Source: UBA1351 sp963677885 (GTDB lineage: Bacteria > Bacillota > Clostridia > Lachnospirales > Vallitaleaceae). From it: 64,000 nucleotides of DNA. The notes beneath the pieces are model-generated. The model was not told the DNA's origin, did no database searches, and saw only the letters and a program-made list of their open reading frames with translations. The stretch spans positions 3,162,001 to 3,226,000 of the forward strand of contig OY782500.1 in the NCBI GenBank assembly GCA_963677885.1. Direction: 5' to 3'. This document shows, in pieces, positions 61,783-64,000 of this stretch (position 1 is the first letter of the stretch; every line of letters starts with the position of its first letter). Made by a program: the position numbers and the translations under genes.

Positions 61783-62961
61783 ATGCTTAAAGATTTAACG
61801 AGTGCGATTAAGGAAAATATTCGCGATTATGGTATGTATATCGCATTAGCGGTAATTATGATTATTTTTACAACATTAACTGATGGTTTATTCATGACTC
61901 CAAGGGTTATCTCAGACCTTATCGATATGACCGGTTACATTGCTGTTCTATCCGTAGGTATGACCCTGGTTATCGTTATCCGACACATCGATTTGTCTGT
62001 AGGATACATTGCAGGTTTCCTTGGAGCTATTGCAGCTATTCTTAGTTCACAGGCCCACTTGCCACTTTTCCTTATCTTCCCAATTGTTCTATTGATTGGT
62101 GCCGGTATCGGAGTTCTTTGGACAGGTACATTAGTTGCCAGATTGAAAATTCCTGCCTTTGTTGCAACACTTGCGGCAATGACTATTTTTAGAGGTCTCT
62201 TGATCCGTACGACCAACTCTGCAACAATTTTTACAGACAGTGATGCTTTCAATGCTGTTGGAAATGGCTATATTCCAGACATTATGAACATCGATGGTGT
62301 TCATGTACTTACTTTGGTATTAGGTACAGTTGCTATTTTGCTTTTTGCCTTTACCGAAATTAAGAACAGAAGAAAAATGATCGAATATAAGCTTCATGTT
62401 TCAACTCTTCCGATTTTTGTAGCAAAGATTGCTTTTATTGCAGTTATCGTTATGTACTTCGTATGGAAACTTGCAACCTTTAAGGGGCTGTCATGGACAG
62501 CTGTTATCGTTGCAGTCGTCGTAGTTGTTTATAACTTTATCACTATGAATACAACACTGGGACGTCATATCTACGCAGTAGGTGGTAACCCGGAAGCGGC
62601 TGAACTATCTGGTATCAGTGTTAAATTCATTACCTATGTAGTTTTCGGTTCCATGGGTATGCTTGCAGGTCTTTCTGGTATGCTATTTACAGCCAGACTT
62701 CAATCTGCAACACCAACAGCCGGTATGGGCTTTGAGCTGGATGCAATTGCAGGTGCCTTTGTTGGTGGTACATCAGCTTCCGGTGGTATTGGTAAAGTAA
62801 CTGGATCCATTATCGGTGCCTTGGTTATGGCATCACTGACTAAGGGGATGGACCTTATGAATGTTGGTGTATCTTACCAATATATCATCCGTGGTTTAGT
62901 ACTGGTCGCTGCCGTTGTCTTCGATGTAAAAACACGTAACATCAGAGGTAAAAGCGCCTAA
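61783..62961 (+). CDS. gguB: Multiple-monosaccharide ABC transporter permease
   Basis: A 392-residue polytopic membrane protein of the XylH/GguB type, longer than ordinary RbsC permeases because of an extra membrane-helix pair around residues 185-245. Key segments are MTLVIVIRHIDLSVGYIAGF, IYAVGGNPEAAELSGISVK and ELDAIAGAFVGGTSASGGIGKV. AGGAGG lies before the ATG, ten bases after gguA. It completes the importer served by the ChvE-type receptor. Confidence 0.93.
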   Translation: MLKDLTSAIKENIRDYGMYIALAVIMIIFTTLTDGLFMTPRVISDLIDMTGYIAVLSVGMTLVIVIRHIDLSVGYIAGFLGAIAAILSSQAHLPLFLIFPIVLLIGAGIGVLWTGTLVARLKIPAFVATLAAMTIFRGLLIRTTNSATIFTDSDAFNAVGNGYIPDIMNIDGVHVLTLVLGTVAILLFAFTEIKNRRKMIEYKLHVSTLPIFVAKIAFIAVIVMYFVWKLATFKGLSWTAVIVAVVVVVYNFITMNTTLGRHIYAVGGNPEAAELSGISVKFITYVVFGSMGMLAGLSGMLFTARLQSATPTAGMGFELDAIAGAFVGGTSASGGIGKVTGSIIGALVMASLTKGMDLMNVGVSYQYIIRGLVLVAAVVFDVKTRNIRGKSA

Positions 62962-62987
62962 AAGAAACGTGATACTATGGGGTAATC

Positions 62988-63010
62988 AATCGTAAAAGGG
63001 GTATACGATT
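62988..63010 (+). promoter_or_regulatory. Hairpin presenting the chemoreceptor ribosome binding site
   Basis: AATCGTA (62988-62994) and TACGATT (63004-63010) are perfect arms whose nine-base loop is AAAGGGGTA, the ribosome binding site; the right arm ends at the base before the ATG. It may tune translation of the chemoreceptor. Confidence 0.4.
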
Positions 63011-64000
63011 ATGCAAAAACTAAAGAGGAATAAACGAAAACCGAGTAAACGACATGAATATAACCAGCATAGTGACATAAGATTAGACATAAAAGCTAAA
63101 AGCAAAAAAAGAAATTTCAGAATAACCAACATCAGCACACTGATTCCCCTATCCTTCGTAATCATTATCATCATGATGGTGGGAATCGGTGGGCTGTCCT
63201 ACTATATGTCTGCAACAGTCCAGGAAATGAATGCCTACTCGGACATCATTGATGACATCAAAGACAATATGATGGAAGCCACCAGCGCAGGCAACAATTA
63301 TCTGGTTGGCATCGAAGGTGTTGAAGAAGAGGTGGTCACCGGCTATGTATTGGAACTTTTTGATCTCATTACCAAGGCAAAAGACCAGACCTCTGATCCT
63401 GAGTTAATTGCACACCTGGATGAAATCAACACCAGTGTAGAGGACTATTTCAGTAAGTTTAAGTATTATGCTGGTATCAGAGACTACCAGGACGGTAACG
63501 ACTTCTATCAGGAAGTACGGCCAATATCTGACCAGGTTAAGGCCAATATTTTGGCCATGAAAGCCATTATAGAAGAAGATCTGGATGCTACTATGAAGGA
63601 TTCTCAACGCTTGACCCTTGTGGTAGTTGCCATCATTATTGGTATTTCCATTGTCTTTACCTTAGCCTTAACAAGAATTATTTACCTGTCTTTATCTGAA
63701 CTGACCAAGAAGCTTGGGGCTGCAACCCAAAATGGCGACTTATCGACACGGATTCAGATCAAGGGAAACAATGAATTTAAGGTTGTAGGTGAAGCCATTA
63801 ACGGTTTTATAGCCAATCTTCAGAGCGTAGTTCTTGCAGTAAAACAGGCTACAGAAGATGTGTCCCTTCATTCCAGCAATATCGGAAACAAACTGGATGG
63901 GTTGGATGAGAACATTATGAACCTATCTTCAACCCTGCTTCAACTGTCAGCAGGTACCCAGCAAACATCTGCCTCCTCTCAGGATATTACAGCCAGAATC
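63011..64000 (+). CDS. Methyl-accepting chemotaxis protein, 3' end outside the window
   Basis: The frame is open for 330 codons to the right edge. The start, ATG 63011, follows AAAAGGGG. A very basic cytoplasmic tail (about 1-45, many Lys/Arg) precedes membrane helix 1 (about 46-70), an extracellular four-helix-type sensor (about 72-195), membrane helix 2 (about 198-220) and a HAMP domain (about 222-275). The visible start of the signalling domain (ATQNGDLSTRIQIKGNNEF ... LLQLSAGTQQTSASSQDI) identifies the family. It is 49 bases after gguB and may be cotranscribed, so it could give chemotaxis toward the sugars bound by the ChvE-type protein. ChvE itself is known to feed sugars to chemoreceptors. 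Confidence 0.85.
   Translation, partial: MQKLKRNKRKPSKRHEYNQHSDIRLDIKAKSKKRNFRITNISTLIPLSFVIIIIMMVGIGGLSYYMSATVQEMNAYSDIIDDIKDNMMEATSAGNNYLVGIEGVEEEVVTGYVLELFDLITKAKDQTSDPELIAHLDEINTSVEDYFSKFKYYAGIRDYQDGNDFYQEVRPISDQVKANILAMKAIIEEDLDATMKDSQRLTLVVVAIIIGISIVFTLALTRIIYLSLSELTKKLGAATQNGDLSTRIQIKGNNEFKVVGEAINGFIANLQSVVLAVKQATEDVSLHSSNIGNKLDGLDENIMNLSSTLLQLSAGTQQTSASSQDITARI

Noticed and set aside
1..64000. Insertion sequences, prophage genes, integrases, rRNA and tRNA genes
   Set aside because: I looked for transposase or integrase motifs and for tRNA-like cloverleafs and saw none I could support.

Overview
The window looks like chromosome from a low-GC (about 40% by eye) Gram-positive anaerobe of the class Clostridia. 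The signs are strong AGGAGG-type ribosome binding sites, TTG/GTG starts, lipoprotein-type solute-binding proteins, LytS/YesN-type sensor pairs, several AraC regulators and a TPP riboswitch ahead of thiamine salvage genes. The genus cannot be told from sequence alone. A sulfatase beside several glycosidases hints at growth on plant or algal polysaccharides.

Layout. (1) 1-2400: end of a polysaccharide cluster (5'-truncated sulfatase, GH43 enzyme). (2) 2545-5652: LuxR-type membrane regulator, small membrane protein, TPR-GAF protein, DUF2798-like membrane protein. (3) 5659-21120: a carbohydrate-use locus. An AraC protein fused to a GH39-like domain is divergent from an eight-gene operon: CUT2 ABC transporter (ATPase, permease, binding protein, second permease), a NagZ-type GH3 enzyme, beta-phosphoglucomutase, GH2 and GH78, ended by a terminator. 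(4) 21140-27023: TetR regulator with a candidate operator, an oxidoreductase fused to two VOC domains, flavodoxin, cysteine hydrolase, AraC, NAD(P)-binding protein. (5) 27162-38542: glutamine synthetase, lipid kinase, AroA, AraC plus a GH3 beta-glucosidase, a PadR-hydrolase pair with a palindrome filling its promoter spacer, and a GGDEF-EAL protein. (6) 38709-41360: TPP riboswitch, a second structured leader, thiM and a fused thiE-thiD. (7) 41380-50933: GNAT protein, small membrane and secreted proteins, two AraC regulators, and a CUT1 sugar transporter without its own ATPase. (8) 50934-53240: an AT-rich accessory patch (DUF4143-type ATPase, XRE regulator) next to a strongly structured non-coding RNA candidate on the minus strand. 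(9) 53321-64000: a sugar-sensing and uptake cluster. It has two membrane-anchored binding proteins flanking a LytS-type kinase and a YesN-type regulator, then a ChvE/GguA/GguB-type transporter and a 3'-truncated chemoreceptor.

How it fits together. At least three sugar importers sit next to dedicated sensors and glycosidases. The most notable observations are: the structured RNA at about 52985-53240; the GH3 enzyme with an Asp-His dyad next to beta-phosphoglucomutase, which suggests phosphorolysis; the GH39 domain of the regulator, which has lost its acid/base Glu; the double membrane-anchored sensor around one kinase/regulator pair, with a 15-base palindrome shared by its leader and the chvE upstream region; and the second hairpin/terminator element placed after a complete TPP riboswitch.
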